From Spirosoma arboris (GTDB lineage Bacteria; Bacteroidota; Bacteroidia; Cytophagales; Spirosomataceae), in the NCBI RefSeq assembly GCF_009754945.1, contig NZ_WPIN01000001.1:744001-808000 (forward strand): a stretch of 64,000 bases of DNA, given 5' to 3'. Every line of letters begins with the position of its first letter. The stretch's first letter is position 1. The notes beneath the pieces were generated by a model. The model saw only the letters and a list, made by a program, of their open reading frames with translations, was not told the DNA's origin and did no database searches. Below, one piece after another: positions 54,783 to 64,000 of this stretch. The translations under genes and the position numbers were made by a program.

Positions 54783-57700
54783 TTATGGCTTCTTGGCAGG
54801 GGTAGAGTAGGGTGGATTGACGACGGACGGCCAGGGTTCTTTCTGTAGTAATTTCAGCGCTTCGTCAACGGCTTTTTCGAGTTGCAGATCCTGACCTTTC
54901 GAGACGGCGATGGCGGAAATTTTCTGCTCAATATCAGGTGATACTCCCGTGTTCTCCGCAACCCATTTTTTCGCCATCGGATCAAAAATGGCGTTGTCGG
55001 GCGCCGTCATAGAGCCGCCATCCACAAACGAGTAGTGAACCGACGATTTCACCAGACCACCCCAGGTACGCGTGCCGATGAGTGGACCTACCTTCTGTTG
55101 ACGGAAGATCCAGGGGAAGAAATCACCACCCGAGCCGGCCAGTTCATTGACCAACAGTACTTTGGGGCCAAGTATACCGGCGGGTAACCGCATGGCTTTC
55201 CCGGCAGGGACCTCATTCGTGATGGAGGCCCGTAGCCGACGTACCATTAAATCAACCATATAATCATCCAGTAGTCCACCGCCGTTGAAGCGTTCATCAA
55301 TGACAGCCCCCTCCTTATCCTGTTGAGCAAAATAATAGCGGTTGAAGCTGTTGAAGCCCGCTCCGGACGTATTGGGCACCCAGACGTAGCCTAATTTCCC
55401 TTTGGATAATTCATCCACTTTCCGCCGGTTATCTTCGATCCAGGCAAGCTGCCGCAGGGCATTTTCCCGGGTGGTAGGTTGCACCCGGATCGTCCAGGCC
55501 CCCTCGGGCGTTGGCTTGGTATTCACCGTCAGGATGGTCTGTAAATTAGCCGTTCCGTTCAGCAGTTCATACGGATCTTTATCGGCCGTCAGGGGTTGTC
55601 CATTGACCGCCAGAATATAGTGGCCTTCTTCTACTTTCAGGTTTGGCTGAGCCAGCGGGGCTACCAGGCCGGGGTTCCAGCTTTCGGTGGTATAAATGCG
55701 TTTGATCTTCCAGCGACCCTCCAGGGCAATCAGATCGGCACCCAGTACGCCAACCCGTGAGGTGTCCAGGTCTGGATAATTACCCCCAAACACAAAACTA
55801 TGTCCTACTGATGTTTCGCCACCTAGTTGGTCGAGCAGATACGTCAGATCAGCGCGATGTCGGATATAAGGAATTAACGGTGAATAGTCGTTCCAGACGG
55901 CCTGCCAGTCTCTGCCGTGCATGTTTCGGTCATAAAAATAGTCGCGCTGGTACCGCCATGCCTCCGTGAAGATTTGTTTCCACTCGTCAAGCCGGTTCAG
56001 TTCCATCTGTAGGTTCATGGCCACCGTTCCCTCCGTGGTACTTGGCGGTTTCGTCGTCGACACGACCCGCCAGTTTGTACCCGCTTTAAACAGCAGCTTT
56101 TCACCATTAGCCGATACAGCATAGTCAGAGCCCGCTTTTACCAGGTCATCCAGCTTCTTGTCGGCAACGGTGTATTTGCTGAGCGATTTGCCTGTGGAAA
56201 TAAGCAGCGTTCCTTTAGGCCCTGCCAGTAACGCATCATAGCTACCAACCGGAATTGGCATGGCAATGATTCGCCGATCCAGATACTTCCAGTCGATCCG
56301 TACGTCTTTGGCTTTAAGCGCTGTTGAGTCCTTTGCCGCAGGCTTTTTAGGCGTTTTGGGCTTGCCGGTCTCTATAGATTGGCTAAGCAGAGCGGGCTTA
56401 CTGGTGCTATCGGGCTCTTCATCGGTTTTAAGCGGAAACGGATTGGGTTCATCCTGGCGTAGCAGGGTAATGTAAGCGCCAAAGGTTGGTTTGGCCTGCT
56501 GCGAACTGGTATTGGCCCAGCCAGAACCCAGGGCCGTGTTTGTGCTAGCCAAAAAATAGAGGTAGCGCCCGTTCAAATCCCAGGCTGGCGACATGGCATC
56601 GGCCATAGGATCACTCAATGGCCGCGTTTTTTTACTGTCTGCCGACCAGACCATAATACTTCTGAAATTATTGGAAGCGGATTTAGCATAGGCCAGCCAT
56701 TTGCTATCGGGCGCCCAGGTCAGCCCCATGTTATCCCGGTCCAAGTTACTGCCACCGGTATCGATCGTCATAATGGCACTCGTCGATAAGTCGAGTATCT
56801 TGACTCGTACCGCATTATCGGTGAACGCAATAAACTTACCATTGGGCGACCAGGTTGGATTCCAGCCCAGTTTACTCTCACCGATAGAAATCTTTTTGGC
56901 CTCTTTGACGCCTTCCTGATCGGCAACATAGAGTGCATAACCCTGCCCGTCTTTATCCGAAAACCAGGCAATGGATTTGCCATCGGGCGACCAGACGGGT
57001 CTACGGTCGGCGGCACCCGAGCTTCGGGTCAGGTTTCTGGGATCGCCGTTTTCAACGGGTACTGTAAATATATCGCCCCTGGCTTCCAGTAAAATACGTT
57101 TGCCCGTTGGTGACAGAGACGCATTCGAAGCTGATTTTGTCACCGCTTCGGAATGCGTTTCGGTCCAGGGGAAATCGCCGATTACGGAAATAGCCAGTTG
57201 ATTGCTTTTCCCCGTTTTGGGGTCGAGCAGGTGCAAATATCCATTGTGTTCATACACTAATTCGTTGCCGTTGCCTTCCAGCCACTTGATGTCACCGTTG
57301 GTTAGCTTGGTTACCTGACGCACGGCGGATGTAGCGGGATTATACGCCCACACGTTCATGATAAAGTCACGGTCGGAGAGGAAATAGATCTCATCGTTCA
57401 ACCAAATCGGATGAATGTCAATACTTCCTTCGGTAGGTATGGATTGTTCGGCTAATGTCTTCAGATCCAATACCTGAAGGGGCGTATTCTGCCCTCCCCG
57501 ATAATGCCGCCATTCGCTATCCCAGCGGCTTACCCGGTCAACAATTAGCTTAGTACCGTCGGGCGCATACCGACCATCGAATCCCCACGGAGCGGGTAAT
57601 AGGGCAGATGGGCCACCGTTAACCGAAACGGTCCACATTCGATTGTAGCCCGTAGGCGCAGTCTCCCGGCTGGATGCGTAGAGGACCTGTTTGCCATCTG

Positions 57701-58058
57701 ATGTCCAGCCACGCGGATACGATGCTGCCGGGTACCAGGTAAGCCGGGTAGGGCTGCCTCCCTGGGCGGATACGATATACACCTGGGCCGTACCCGACCG
57801 GTTTGAACTAAAGGCAAGCCATTGACCATCCGGCGAAAAGTGGGGATTTTCTTCCGTAGCGGGTGTGCTGGTTATTCGTCTGGCATCGCCACCACTTTTA
57901 GGCGTTACCCAGATATCTCCACCGTATTCAAACGCAATTTGTGTGGCACTGATGGTAGGTTGTCTTAACAGGCGCGTCCCCTGCGCCTGAGCGGTCCCAT
58001 ACGTCTGGAATAGAAGCCAGCTTAGGCAGACGAGTATGCTTTTTTGTACGGTTAACAT
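54783..58058 (-). CDS. tricorn-like S41 peptidase
   Basis: 1091 residues with a signal peptide. The N-terminal two thirds form beta-propellers from repeated PD40 units (NPHFSPDGQWLAFSSNRSGT, RPVWSPDGKSIAWFSDKDGQ, PTWSPNGKFIAFTD). A Lys/Pro-rich linker (about 550-575), a PDZ-like domain (LKVEEGHYILAVNGQPLTAD) and the S41 catalytic domain (KLGYVWVPNTSGAG, NELAGSGGDFFPWIF with the active Ser) follow. Tricorn-type enzymes trim peptides to short products. It is the largest enzyme of the run and probably works with the M19 dipeptidase beside it. Confidence 0.94.
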   Translation of the reverse strand: MLTVQKSILVCLSWLLFQTYGTAQAQGTRLLRQPTISATQIAFEYGGDIWVTPKSGGDARRITSTPATEENPHFSPDGQWLAFSSNRSGTAQVYIVSAQGGSPTRLTWYPAASYPRGWTSDGKQVLYASSRETAPTGYNRMWTVSVNGGPSALLPAPWGFDGRYAPDGTKLIVDRVSRWDSEWRHYRGGQNTPLQVLDLKTLAEQSIPTEGSIDIHPIWLNDEIYFLSDRDFIMNVWAYNPATSAVRQVTKLTNGDIKWLEGNGNELVYEHNGYLHLLDPKTGKSNQLAISVIGDFPWTETHSEAVTKSASNASLSPTGKRILLEARGDIFTVPVENGDPRNLTRSSGAADRRPVWSPDGKSIAWFSDKDGQGYALYVADQEGVKEAKKISIGESKLGWNPTWSPNGKFIAFTDNAVRVKILDLSTSAIMTIDTGGSNLDRDNMGLTWAPDSKWLAYAKSASNNFRSIMVWSADSKKTRPLSDPMADAMSPAWDLNGRYLYFLASTNTALGSGWANTSSQQAKPTFGAYITLLRQDEPNPFPLKTDEEPDSTSKPALLSQSIETGKPKTPKKPAAKDSTALKAKDVRIDWKYLDRRIIAMPIPVGSYDALLAGPKGTLLISTGKSLSKYTVADKKLDDLVKAGSDYAVSANGEKLLFKAGTNWRVVSTTKPPSTTEGTVAMNLQMELNRLDEWKQIFTEAWRYQRDYFYDRNMHGRDWQAVWNDYSPLIPYIRHRADLTYLLDQLGGETSVGHSFVFGGNYPDLDTSRVGVLGADLIALEGRWKIKRIYTTESWNPGLVAPLAQPNLKVEEGHYILAVNGQPLTADKDPYELLNGTANLQTILTVNTKPTPEGAWTIRVQPTTRENALRQLAWIEDNRRKVDELSKGKLGYVWVPNTSGAGFNSFNRYYFAQQDKEGAVIDERFNGGGLLDDYMVDLMVRRLRASITNEVPAGKAMRLPAGILGPKVLLVNELAGSGGDFFPWIFRQQKVGPLIGTRTWGGLVKSSVHYSFVDGGSMTAPDNAIFDPMAKKWVAENTGVSPDIEQKISAIAVSKGQDLQLEKAVDEALKLLQKEPWPSVVNPPYSTPAKKP

Positions 58059-58123
58059 GGTGTATGTAGTTGGGAGATGAGTAGGGTTATATTAACTATT
58101 GGGCTGATGATTAGAAAGATACA

Positions 58124-58232
58124 CTATTTTGTTTTCTTCGCTTCCGTTGTCTGGTTTGCATAGGTTATCTGATGCATCTTTAATGAAGTCGAGTTGAGCA
58201 TTGATCGCCTTGAAAAAGAAAGACGACGATAA
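58124..58232 (-). pseudogene. remnant of a serine-hydrolase C-terminus
   Basis: The minus strand reads SSFFFKAINAQLDFIKDAS and, after a frame change, ITYANQTTEAKKTK and a stop. The two pieces match the end of the intact serine hydrolase at 59.6 kb (KFFFKAMDSQLEFIRDASGK and LTYGGQLSEAKKIK), with about ten residues missing between them. Nothing of the catalytic domain is left. It shows that another EAKKIK-tailed enzyme once stood between the tricorn-like and M19 genes. Confidence 0.82.
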
Positions 58233-58244
58233 AGGATTAGCTTA

Positions 58245-59426
58245 CTAAACCGACCAGATGGTCGTCAGTATTCGTTTAGCATTTTCGCCCAGCATAAGCC
58301 GGATATTGGCATCACTGTACTTGCGCCGGATTAGTCCTTCAGTAAGATCATAGACCCGTTTGGGGTGGTCTACAGCCTCGATGCCAATCTGGCCCTTATC
58401 GCTTAGGTGTAGACTGTAGCGATCCCGTTTGTCGAGGCCTTTTATGTGAGCAACCACGGCTTTATTCTCCTCCGGATACTCGTCGTCGGTATCCAGTGCC
58501 TGATCGCTGCCCATGCCTACGTGCTCCACACCGACCAGTCGGGCCACGTGATCGAAGTGGTTCAGCAGGTGTTCTATCGTTACGGGTTCCTGATCATGCA
58601 CCATAAATCGGAGAAAGGGAATCCCCATTACACCCCCTTTGGCGGCTAGTTTGCGAATCATCTCATCGGTTTTGGCACGAGCGGATTTTGGAACCAGTGC
58701 CCGACAGCCCGCGTGGGTAATAAGCACAGGCTGTTTAGATAGCTCCAGTGCATCCAGGGTTGTCTGGTCGCCACAGTGAGAGATATCGATACCCATGCCC
58801 ACTTTGTTCATGCGCTCAACAATGCTTACCCCAAAGTCTGTAAGCCCACCGTCGCGTGGTTCAAAAAAACCACTGCCAATCAGGTTGGCCTCGCTGTAGG
58901 TCAGTTGCGAAATCCGCTGGCCTAGTCCCAGAAAGGTGTCGACGTCGTCGGGCGACCGAAAATGACTCGACGTTTGTAAACTGAGTAAGATGCCAATCTT
59001 ATGGGTCGTGTTAATCTGGTCCAGCGATTTTGCCGAATCAATGCGCAGCAGCCACTGCGGGTATCCGGCAATGAACCCGTTCCAGCGGGCGAAGAACTGA
59101 AGGCCCGTTTCGTAGTCTTTGGCCCCATGTCCCAGAGCAAATACGTTTATCCCCGATTCCAGATACGTTCGGGCATCGGCTTCCGTAAAAGCACCGGGCT
59201 TAGAGAGCCAGCGATTACCCAGTTCGGCGGGTGTTTTTAAATACCCTCTAAACTGATTCAGCAGGTCGATTACGGTCGATTCCTCCACCAGTCGGATGGC
59301 TCGTTCGGAATACTGCTGTGGGGAATGGGCAAACAGCCGGAACCATCCTTTATTGATCATGGGCATGCCCAGTACACTGGCCGTAGCGGCCACACTGGAT
59401 TTGATTACATCACGGCGAGTTATCAT
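58245..59426 (-). CDS. exported M19 membrane-dipeptidase-family enzyme
   Basis: 393 residues. The start MITRRDVIKSSVAATASVLG has a twin-arginine-like motif, suggesting folded export with metals in place. The renal-dipeptidase pattern is visible: IDISHCGDQTTLDAL, VLITHAGCRALVPKSARAKT, GVMGIPFLRF and GVEHVGMGSDQALD. The usual HxD near the N-terminus reads IDLLNQF here, so one metal site may be altered. M19 enzymes cut dipeptides and accept D-residues at the C-terminal position. It lies downstream of the 56-residue frame. Confidence 0.88.
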   Translation of the reverse strand: MITRRDVIKSSVAATASVLGMPMINKGWFRLFAHSPQQYSERAIRLVEESTVIDLLNQFRGYLKTPAELGNRWLSKPGAFTEADARTYLESGINVFALGHGAKDYETGLQFFARWNGFIAGYPQWLLRIDSAKSLDQINTTHKIGILLSLQTSSHFRSPDDVDTFLGLGQRISQLTYSEANLIGSGFFEPRDGGLTDFGVSIVERMNKVGMGIDISHCGDQTTLDALELSKQPVLITHAGCRALVPKSARAKTDEMIRKLAAKGGVMGIPFLRFMVHDQEPVTIEHLLNHFDHVARLVGVEHVGMGSDQALDTDDEYPEENKAVVAHIKGLDKRDRYSLHLSDKGQIGIEAVDHPKRVYDLTEGLIRRKYSDANIRLMLGENAKRILTTIWSV

Positions 59427-59435
59427 AGTGGTAAA

Positions 59436-59606
59436 TTACTTTCTATTAATGGGTACCTGCTCCCGTTCTTCCAGATGTTTCAGTACGGCCTCCTGGGTGA
59501 ATAGGGCCGTTCTAAGTTTTTTCTGAGATAGCAGGAGCAATTGATCCCCAACGTGTTTGCTACCCGCTGTAGGCATGGGAAATCGAACGGTTTTCAGGGT
59601 TTGCAT
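59436..59606 (-). CDS. possible small protein, 56 aa
   Basis: A complete frame (start MQTLKTVRFPMPTAGSKHVG, end EEREQVPINRK) fills the gap between the EAKKIK serine hydrolase and the M19 gene, stopping 9 bp before the M19 ATG. It has no signal, Cys or known motif, and is predicted helical in the middle (DQLLLLSQKKLRTALF). It may be a genuine small cytosolic protein, a translated leader, or chance. Confidence 0.35.
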   Translation of the reverse strand: MQTLKTVRFPMPTAGSKHVGDQLLLLSQKKLRTALFTQEAVLKHLEEREQVPINRK

Positions 59607-59635
59607 GGGTGAGCTATAGTTAACTATAGAACTAA

Positions 59636-61009
59636 CTACTTGATCTTTTTCGCTTCTGATAGTTGTCCACCATAAGTTAGCGTTCGCTTCACAACCTTAC
59701 CCGATGCATCCCGGATAAATTCGAGCTGGCTATCCATCGCTTTGAAAAAGAACTTCGTTTCGGTTTCCGGGTAAATAGGCATTTTTATGCCGCCCGTCAG
59801 TTCCTCAAACAGTTGGTTATCTTCTTTGGTGATGGTAAACGTAGTCTTGGGGTTAGCGCCAAACGGCCCTTCGTACACGCCCACATAGTCGTCCAGCACG
59901 TTACTAGCTACCTTCCTTTCAGCCGGAAACGGTTTCCCCAACGCTAACGCAGCGATTCGTTCGGCTATCTCACCAGGATCTTTAGCTGTCGAATTCGAAA
60001 AAACAGCTACAAATACATCCTCCCGGGGCAGGTACGTACCACTGGTTAAAAAACCGTTGATTCCTCCGTTATGCGCAATTGTCGGGCTGCCCTTTATAGT
60101 GCCCAAACCCCATCCGTAGCCGTAATCGGTTAGTTTGCCATCACGTAGTTTATAGCGGGTAAACGCTTTGTCGAGCGTTTCTTTTTTGACCAGCTTGTAA
60201 CTATGCACCGCCTGGTGCCATTTCCAGAGGTCACCAACCGTCGACACTATAGCGCCTGCTGCGTAGGGTTGCGTCATACTTAAGTAGCTTGCATTGTCGA
60301 CGCCATCCTTGCCTGCCTGATAGCCAGATGCCCGGTTTTTGATAAGTTTCGCGTTGTCGCCGTAGTAGGAGCTGGTCATACCGAGTGGCTTGAAAAATAC
60401 GTCATCAAGGTATTGCGGATAGGGTTTGCCCGACACTTTTTCGATGATGTAGCCCAGCAGAAAATACCCGGAGTTGCAATACTTCCACTGGGTACCCGGC
60501 TCAAATTCCATCGGCTGATTTTTGAAGAAATCGATCAACTCCGTCGGGGTCATGTCATTTTTCATAATGGTTTCAAACTCCTTCATGTCCGTATAGCTTT
60601 TAATTCCCGAGGTATGGGTGAGCAGATGCTCGACCGTAATTTTCTTGCCCTGCGTCGGGTAGTCTGGAATGAAACGGGTGATCTCGTCCTGGAGGGAGAG
60701 TTTGCCCTGCTCCATCAGTTGCAGAATGGCGACAGCGGTAAACTGCTTGGTGATGGAGCCAATGCGAAAGACATGGTCGGGCCGCATCGGTACGTTTAGT
60801 TCGATATTGGCCATACCAAAGGCTTTCTGGTAAATAACCTTCCCTTTGCGGGCTACCAGGGCAGTACAACCGGAACTGTCAGGTTTGAATTGTTCGGCCA
60901 GCAACTTGTCGAACTGGGTCGAGAGTTGCGTGTCGGTTTGAGGCTGGGCAAAGGTGATTAAACAGCCGACTAGCCAGCTAATAAGGAGGAAGGTAAGAGA
61001 TTTATACAT
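59636..61009 (-). CDS. exported serine hydrolase, EAKKIK-tailed (second)
   Basis: 457 residues from the ATG at 61009 (signal MYKSLTFLLISWLVGCLITF, then AQ). SxxK is in RIGSITKQFTAVA, the Tyr motif in YCNSGYF, and the third motif in AHNGGINGFLTSG. The C-terminal DUF3471-like domain ends FFFKAMDSQLEFIRDASGKV and the tail SEAKKIK. It is closest in the window to the remnant at 58.1 kb. It follows the DUF885 gene by 38 bp in the same direction. Confidence 0.92.
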   Translation of the reverse strand: MYKSLTFLLISWLVGCLITFAQPQTDTQLSTQFDKLLAEQFKPDSSGCTALVARKGKVIYQKAFGMANIELNVPMRPDHVFRIGSITKQFTAVAILQLMEQGKLSLQDEITRFIPDYPTQGKKITVEHLLTHTSGIKSYTDMKEFETIMKNDMTPTELIDFFKNQPMEFEPGTQWKYCNSGYFLLGYIIEKVSGKPYPQYLDDVFFKPLGMTSSYYGDNAKLIKNRASGYQAGKDGVDNASYLSMTQPYAAGAIVSTVGDLWKWHQAVHSYKLVKKETLDKAFTRYKLRDGKLTDYGYGWGLGTIKGSPTIAHNGGINGFLTSGTYLPREDVFVAVFSNSTAKDPGEIAERIAALALGKPFPAERKVASNVLDDYVGVYEGPFGANPKTTFTITKEDNQLFEELTGGIKMPIYPETETKFFFKAMDSQLEFIRDASGKVVKRTLTYGGQLSEAKKIK

Positions 61010-61047
61010 CGTTATTGTGGAGTAAGGTGAACGTTTCTGGTTTTGAA

Positions 61048-62877
61048 TCAAGGCTTCGACTGCTGAATATAGGTATTTACAATCTCTTCCAGAATGGGCA
61101 GTGGTACGGAGCCATTGGCCAGTACGGCCTGATGAAACTGTTTTAAATCGAATCGGGAACCGAGCACCTGTCTGGCTTTTTCGCGCAGCTCCAGAATCTT
61201 CATCATCCCAATCTTATACGCGCAGGCCTGCCCCGGCCAGACCATATATCGTTCGACTTCGATCGTTACCTCGCCACTGGACATACCGGTATGGGAGGTC
61301 ATATAATCGATGGCTTTTTCGCGCGTCCATTTTTTGTGGTGAATACCCGTATCGACCACCAGTCGAACGGCCCGAAATAGTTCGGACTGTAAGCGGCCCA
61401 GATTACCGAATGGATCATTTTTGTAAAAGCCCAGTTCGTAAGCCAACTGCTCGGTGTATAGCGCCCATCCTTCGAGGTAAGCGGTAAAGGGAATGACCGT
61501 GCGGAAAATGGGGAGTCCTTTTAACTCGGTCTGAATACCCAATTGAAAATGATGGCCGGGTATGGCTTCATGATACGCCAGCGTCTTCATGGCAAACTTC
61601 GGGTGATCGGACGATGCTCGCAGATTCGCCACAAAAACTCCCCCTTTCGATCCATCCAGAGCGGGTAAATCATACTTGCCAAGAGGTGTACTGGCTTGCT
61701 GAAACACGGGAACCGGCTCTACAGTAATGCTGGCCTTGGGGCGTAGGGCAAAGGCTACATTTACCCGCTTACTGGCTTCGTCGATGATGCGTTTGTATTC
61801 AGCTAGAATCAGCGCTTTTCCGGCAGGCGTTTCTGGATACAGAAAGCGTTCTTGTTTCGTTAAGCCCTGCATAACTTTTCCAATAGACTGGCTTGTATCG
61901 GCGTAACCCTGGGTTCTTAAAATGCTCCACATTTCCTGTGAAATCCGGTTAACTTCCTGTAGGCCAATCTGGTGAATTTCTTCTGAACTTAGATTGGTTG
62001 TGGTATGTACCCTTAACTGATGGCTGTAAAAGGCATCTCCATGAGGATGTTTCCAAGCGCCCTCGTCGGGAGCAGCACGGGCATACAATGCCTGGTTATG
62101 GGCGATTAGTTTTTGATAAGCACCAAAAACGGATGTTCGAATAGCTTCGGCTACCCGGTTCGAATAATCCTTTTTGTCGTCGGCCGGCAGATCCTTGATA
62201 CTCGCTATTTTCTGGCAGAAATTGGTATAAAGGATATTCTTACTAACTCCTCCATTGACAAAGGCTTTCATCTGTTCCAGCACCCGCTGGACAATAATCT
62301 TCGGCGGTACGATGCCTTTTCGCTCCCTGATCTGGAGCCCTTCCAGCACCTGATCGAACTTGGTGGCGATACCCGTAAGCCGGGTGATGTAGGCATCCAT
62401 ATCGCTTTTGTTTCGTAGCTGATGCTTGTTCAGAAGCAGATCGACAACTTTCAGTTGAGCCCCGTCCATCTGGTTAAGCGGGTAGTTGTAATAGAAGAAT
62501 GCCTCACTACCGACGTTACTTTCCAGATACCAGTCCAGAATTTTGGTATTCAGCTTATTTTCAGTCGACTGACTCTCGAAATCATAGCTTTTGAGCGTTT
62601 GGTAATCGTCTTTAAGCAACTCGAAATTATGCCATTGCTGGGCATCCGACAGGTCATCCCATTGATCTTTAGTCCAATCGTACAATATGGGGAGGCCCAG
62701 ATAGGTAATCATTTCCGGGCTGCGCAACATGACAGAAATGAATACGCGGTCGTAGAAGTGCCGAATGCTGAAAGGGCGAAACCAGATGAGATTAATAATC
62801 CAGATAGAACCCGCCAGCAGCAGCACGGCTAACGAGCGGAATACCCAGGGTTTCCAGGTTCGTTTCTTGATTGTCAT
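61048..62877 (-). CDS. DUF885 metallopeptidase-like protein, membrane-anchored
   Basis: 609 residues. One N-terminal hydrophobic helix after a basic start (RSLAVLLLAGSIWIINLIWF) anchors or exports it. The gluzincin-like motif HEAIPGHHFQLG is intact, with the DUF885 landmarks LNTKILDWYLE, YPLNQMDGAQ and PLPILEEIVN. The family resembles carboxypeptidase Taq/M32-type helical metallopeptidases and is often annotated as peptidase. It sits between two serine hydrolases. Confidence 0.9.
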   Translation of the reverse strand: MTIKKRTWKPWVFRSLAVLLLAGSIWIINLIWFRPFSIRHFYDRVFISVMLRSPEMITYLGLPILYDWTKDQWDDLSDAQQWHNFELLKDDYQTLKSYDFESQSTENKLNTKILDWYLESNVGSEAFFYYNYPLNQMDGAQLKVVDLLLNKHQLRNKSDMDAYITRLTGIATKFDQVLEGLQIRERKGIVPPKIIVQRVLEQMKAFVNGGVSKNILYTNFCQKIASIKDLPADDKKDYSNRVAEAIRTSVFGAYQKLIAHNQALYARAAPDEGAWKHPHGDAFYSHQLRVHTTTNLSSEEIHQIGLQEVNRISQEMWSILRTQGYADTSQSIGKVMQGLTKQERFLYPETPAGKALILAEYKRIIDEASKRVNVAFALRPKASITVEPVPVFQQASTPLGKYDLPALDGSKGGVFVANLRASSDHPKFAMKTLAYHEAIPGHHFQLGIQTELKGLPIFRTVIPFTAYLEGWALYTEQLAYELGFYKNDPFGNLGRLQSELFRAVRLVVDTGIHHKKWTREKAIDYMTSHTGMSSGEVTIEVERYMVWPGQACAYKIGMMKILELREKARQVLGSRFDLKQFHQAVLANGSVPLPILEEIVNTYIQQSKP

Positions 62878-62934
62878 TGGTTAAATGGGTGGATAGATTT
62901 AAAAGAGGAAAGGCGTGGTCAAGTCAATGCTGAC

Positions 62935-64000
62935 TCAGCGCTTTTCAAACCATACATCACGAATTCGCCAGTGGGCAATGCGAAAGCCAGTTAATTGACC
63001 ATCGGCCGATCGTACAAAATCGATTTTATCGCCATTCCAGTTGAATTTGTCTTTTGATGTTGGTTTGCAGCTCCCCATATCACCCAGGCGACTATGACGC
63101 ACATGTAGGGTATCTTTTTCTACCACCAATGAATAACTGGCATTTAGCTCAGCGCTGGTGTACGTACCTGCATACTGGGTCAGTTGCTCGGGCGGAATGG
63201 AATAGGGAACAACTGTGGCAACCCGATTGGCCGGATGATTGCCATTCTGATGCAGCGTAACCTTATTGACTTTCCCGTCGGGTTGTCGATGAAAGGTAAG
63301 GCTTGCCTCGAAGGCTTTTACGGAGAAGGTAGTATCGGAGGTTGGGAAAATCTCAAATTCGGGCTGCCCAGTTGCCTGCGAATAATAGCGATCGCCGTCT
63401 CGTTTGAAAGAGATAATAAAATCGGAAGACAGTTCATACTGACCCACATAGGGGTCAAACGTAGCGGGGACAAAGGGATATGGTTTTGTACTGGCGGTCT
63501 GTTTGGGTTGCTCGACCTTGGCCTGGGTGAAATAGCTGGACAGATAAATGTCAGCTACTTTATTGGCTAAGGCGGAGGGGTTTAATGAACCCAGATTACA
63601 CAGTACAACTACTGAAAATTGCTGCTGCGGAAAGCGGATCAGTTGGGTTCGGAATCCCTTAAAGCCTCCCGTGTGGGACACCGTCGGCAAGCCCTTGTAT
63701 TTCCCATGCGACAGGCCCAACGCATACGGAATCGTGTCCCCGTTGGCCAATACGCCTTTTGTTAACAGCAGTTTTGTAAGCTCTTTCCCGCCCACTTTGC
63801 CAGTATAAAAATTAGCATCCCATCGGTACAAATCCTCTACGGTCGTGAGCAAGTTTCCATCGCCGTGTAAATCAAAATCCTTCAGCAACTGAACGTAGCT
63901 ATTGCCTTTGACTGGATCGTAACTAATGACGCGCTGTTTAACCACCTGACGATAGTCATCATCGAAATGCGTATGGTTCATGCCCAGAGGAGCAAAGAGT
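62935..64000 (-). CDS. serine hydrolase, C-terminal part (runs off the window)
   Basis: The frame is open to the window edge; the residues before the first internal Met read LFAPLG, as in LFxPLGM of this family, so the gene starts outside. Visible parts include DTIPYALGLSHGKYKGLPTV, HTGGFKGFRTQLIRFP (third motif HTG) and a long beta-rich C-terminal region ending RIRDVWFEKR. The layout matches the 576-residue serine hydrolase at 47.7 kb, including RNLWFRR near its end. The SxxK motif is outside the window. First gene visible of the leftward hydrolase run. Confidence 0.9.
   Translation of the reverse strand, partial: LFAPLGMNHTHFDDDYRQVVKQRVISYDPVKGNSYVQLLKDFDLHGDGNLLTTVEDLYRWDANFYTGKVGGKELTKLLLTKGVLANGDTIPYALGLSHGKYKGLPTVSHTGGFKGFRTQLIRFPQQQFSVVVLCNLGSLNPSALANKVADIYLSSYFTQAKVEQPKQTASTKPYPFVPATFDPYVGQYELSSDFIISFKRDGDRYYSQATGQPEFEIFPTSDTTFSVKAFEASLTFHRQPDGKVNKVTLHQNGNHPANRVATVVPYSIPPEQLTQYAGTYTSAELNASYSLVVEKDTLHVRHSRLGDMGSCKPTSKDKFNWNGDKIDFVRSADGQLTGFRIAHWRIRDVWFEKR

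Noticed and set aside
59436..59606. RiPP precursor idea for the 56-residue frame
   Set aside because: There is no leader-core boundary, no Gly-Gly, no Cys/Ser/Thr-rich core, and no maturation enzyme nearby.

Overview
The window looks like chromosome from a Bacteroidota species, most likely a Cytophagales member close to Spirosoma. The reasons are two SusC/SusD outer-membrane uptake pairs, an ECF sigma/FecR/STN-SusC regulatory trio, AraC regulators fused to membrane or histidine-kinase modules, and weak Shine-Dalgarno sequences. Base composition is near balanced by eye, with one clearly AT-rich patch at 32.3-34.1 kb. The genus is an inference from gene content, not from a search. I found no rRNA, tRNA, CRISPR array, insertion sequence or prophage.

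Layout. 0-3.6 kb: the start of a tRNA-uridine hydroxylase (trhO), a deoxynucleoside kinase, then three accessory genes (unknown, membrane-ankyrin, DUF1963). 3.65-5.4 kb: a membrane-bound AraC regulator and a small exported protein. 5.4-6.3 kb: AT-rich and gene-free, with two palindromic dispersed-type repeats. 6.3-12.6 kb: a SusC/SusD/lipoprotein operon and a divergent beta-barrel gene. 12.6-14.6 kb: FrnE-like oxidoreductase, YceI and a TetR regulator, with matching palindromes in front of both tetR and yceI. 14.7-24.5 kb: an ECF sigma, FecR, STN-SusC, SusD operon that ends in two tandem paralogues of an unrecognised exported family. 24.6-32.2 kb: a hemicellulose locus with a divergent GH35/42-like gene, lacI, a sialate-O-acetylesterase-family esterase, a CE15 glucuronoyl esterase and GH43. 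32.3-34.1 kb: an AT-rich SDR/AraC cassette. 34.3-36.1 kb: polysaccharide deacetylase, a small unknown gene and higBA. 36.3-40.7 kb: ackA-pta and a divergent SDR. 40.8-45.6 kb: a VOC gene broken by an in-frame stop, a receiver-kinase-receiver-AraC hybrid and a 7TM histidine kinase. 45.8-64 kb: one long same-strand run of exported hydrolases, namely CocE/NonD, four serine hydrolases, two amidohydrolases, a tricorn-like S41 peptidase, an M19 dipeptidase and a DUF885 metallopeptidase.

How the parts fit. The two Sus loci and the xylan locus import and trim plant-type polysaccharides. ackA-pta handles acetyl-phosphate and acetate. The hydrolase run looks like an envelope system for breaking down unusual peptides or N-acyl amino acids. 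Its intergenic gaps, and those of its neighbours, hold worn-down gene tails: a histidine-kinase end at 45.6 kb, a serine-hydrolase end at 58.1 kb and a HigB end at 35.4 kb. These show repeated duplication and loss. The best candidates for something undescribed are the paralogous exported pair behind the sigma/FecR SusCD operon and the 18-kb exported-hydrolase run, in which three enzymes of two unrelated folds share a C-terminal EAKKIK tail.
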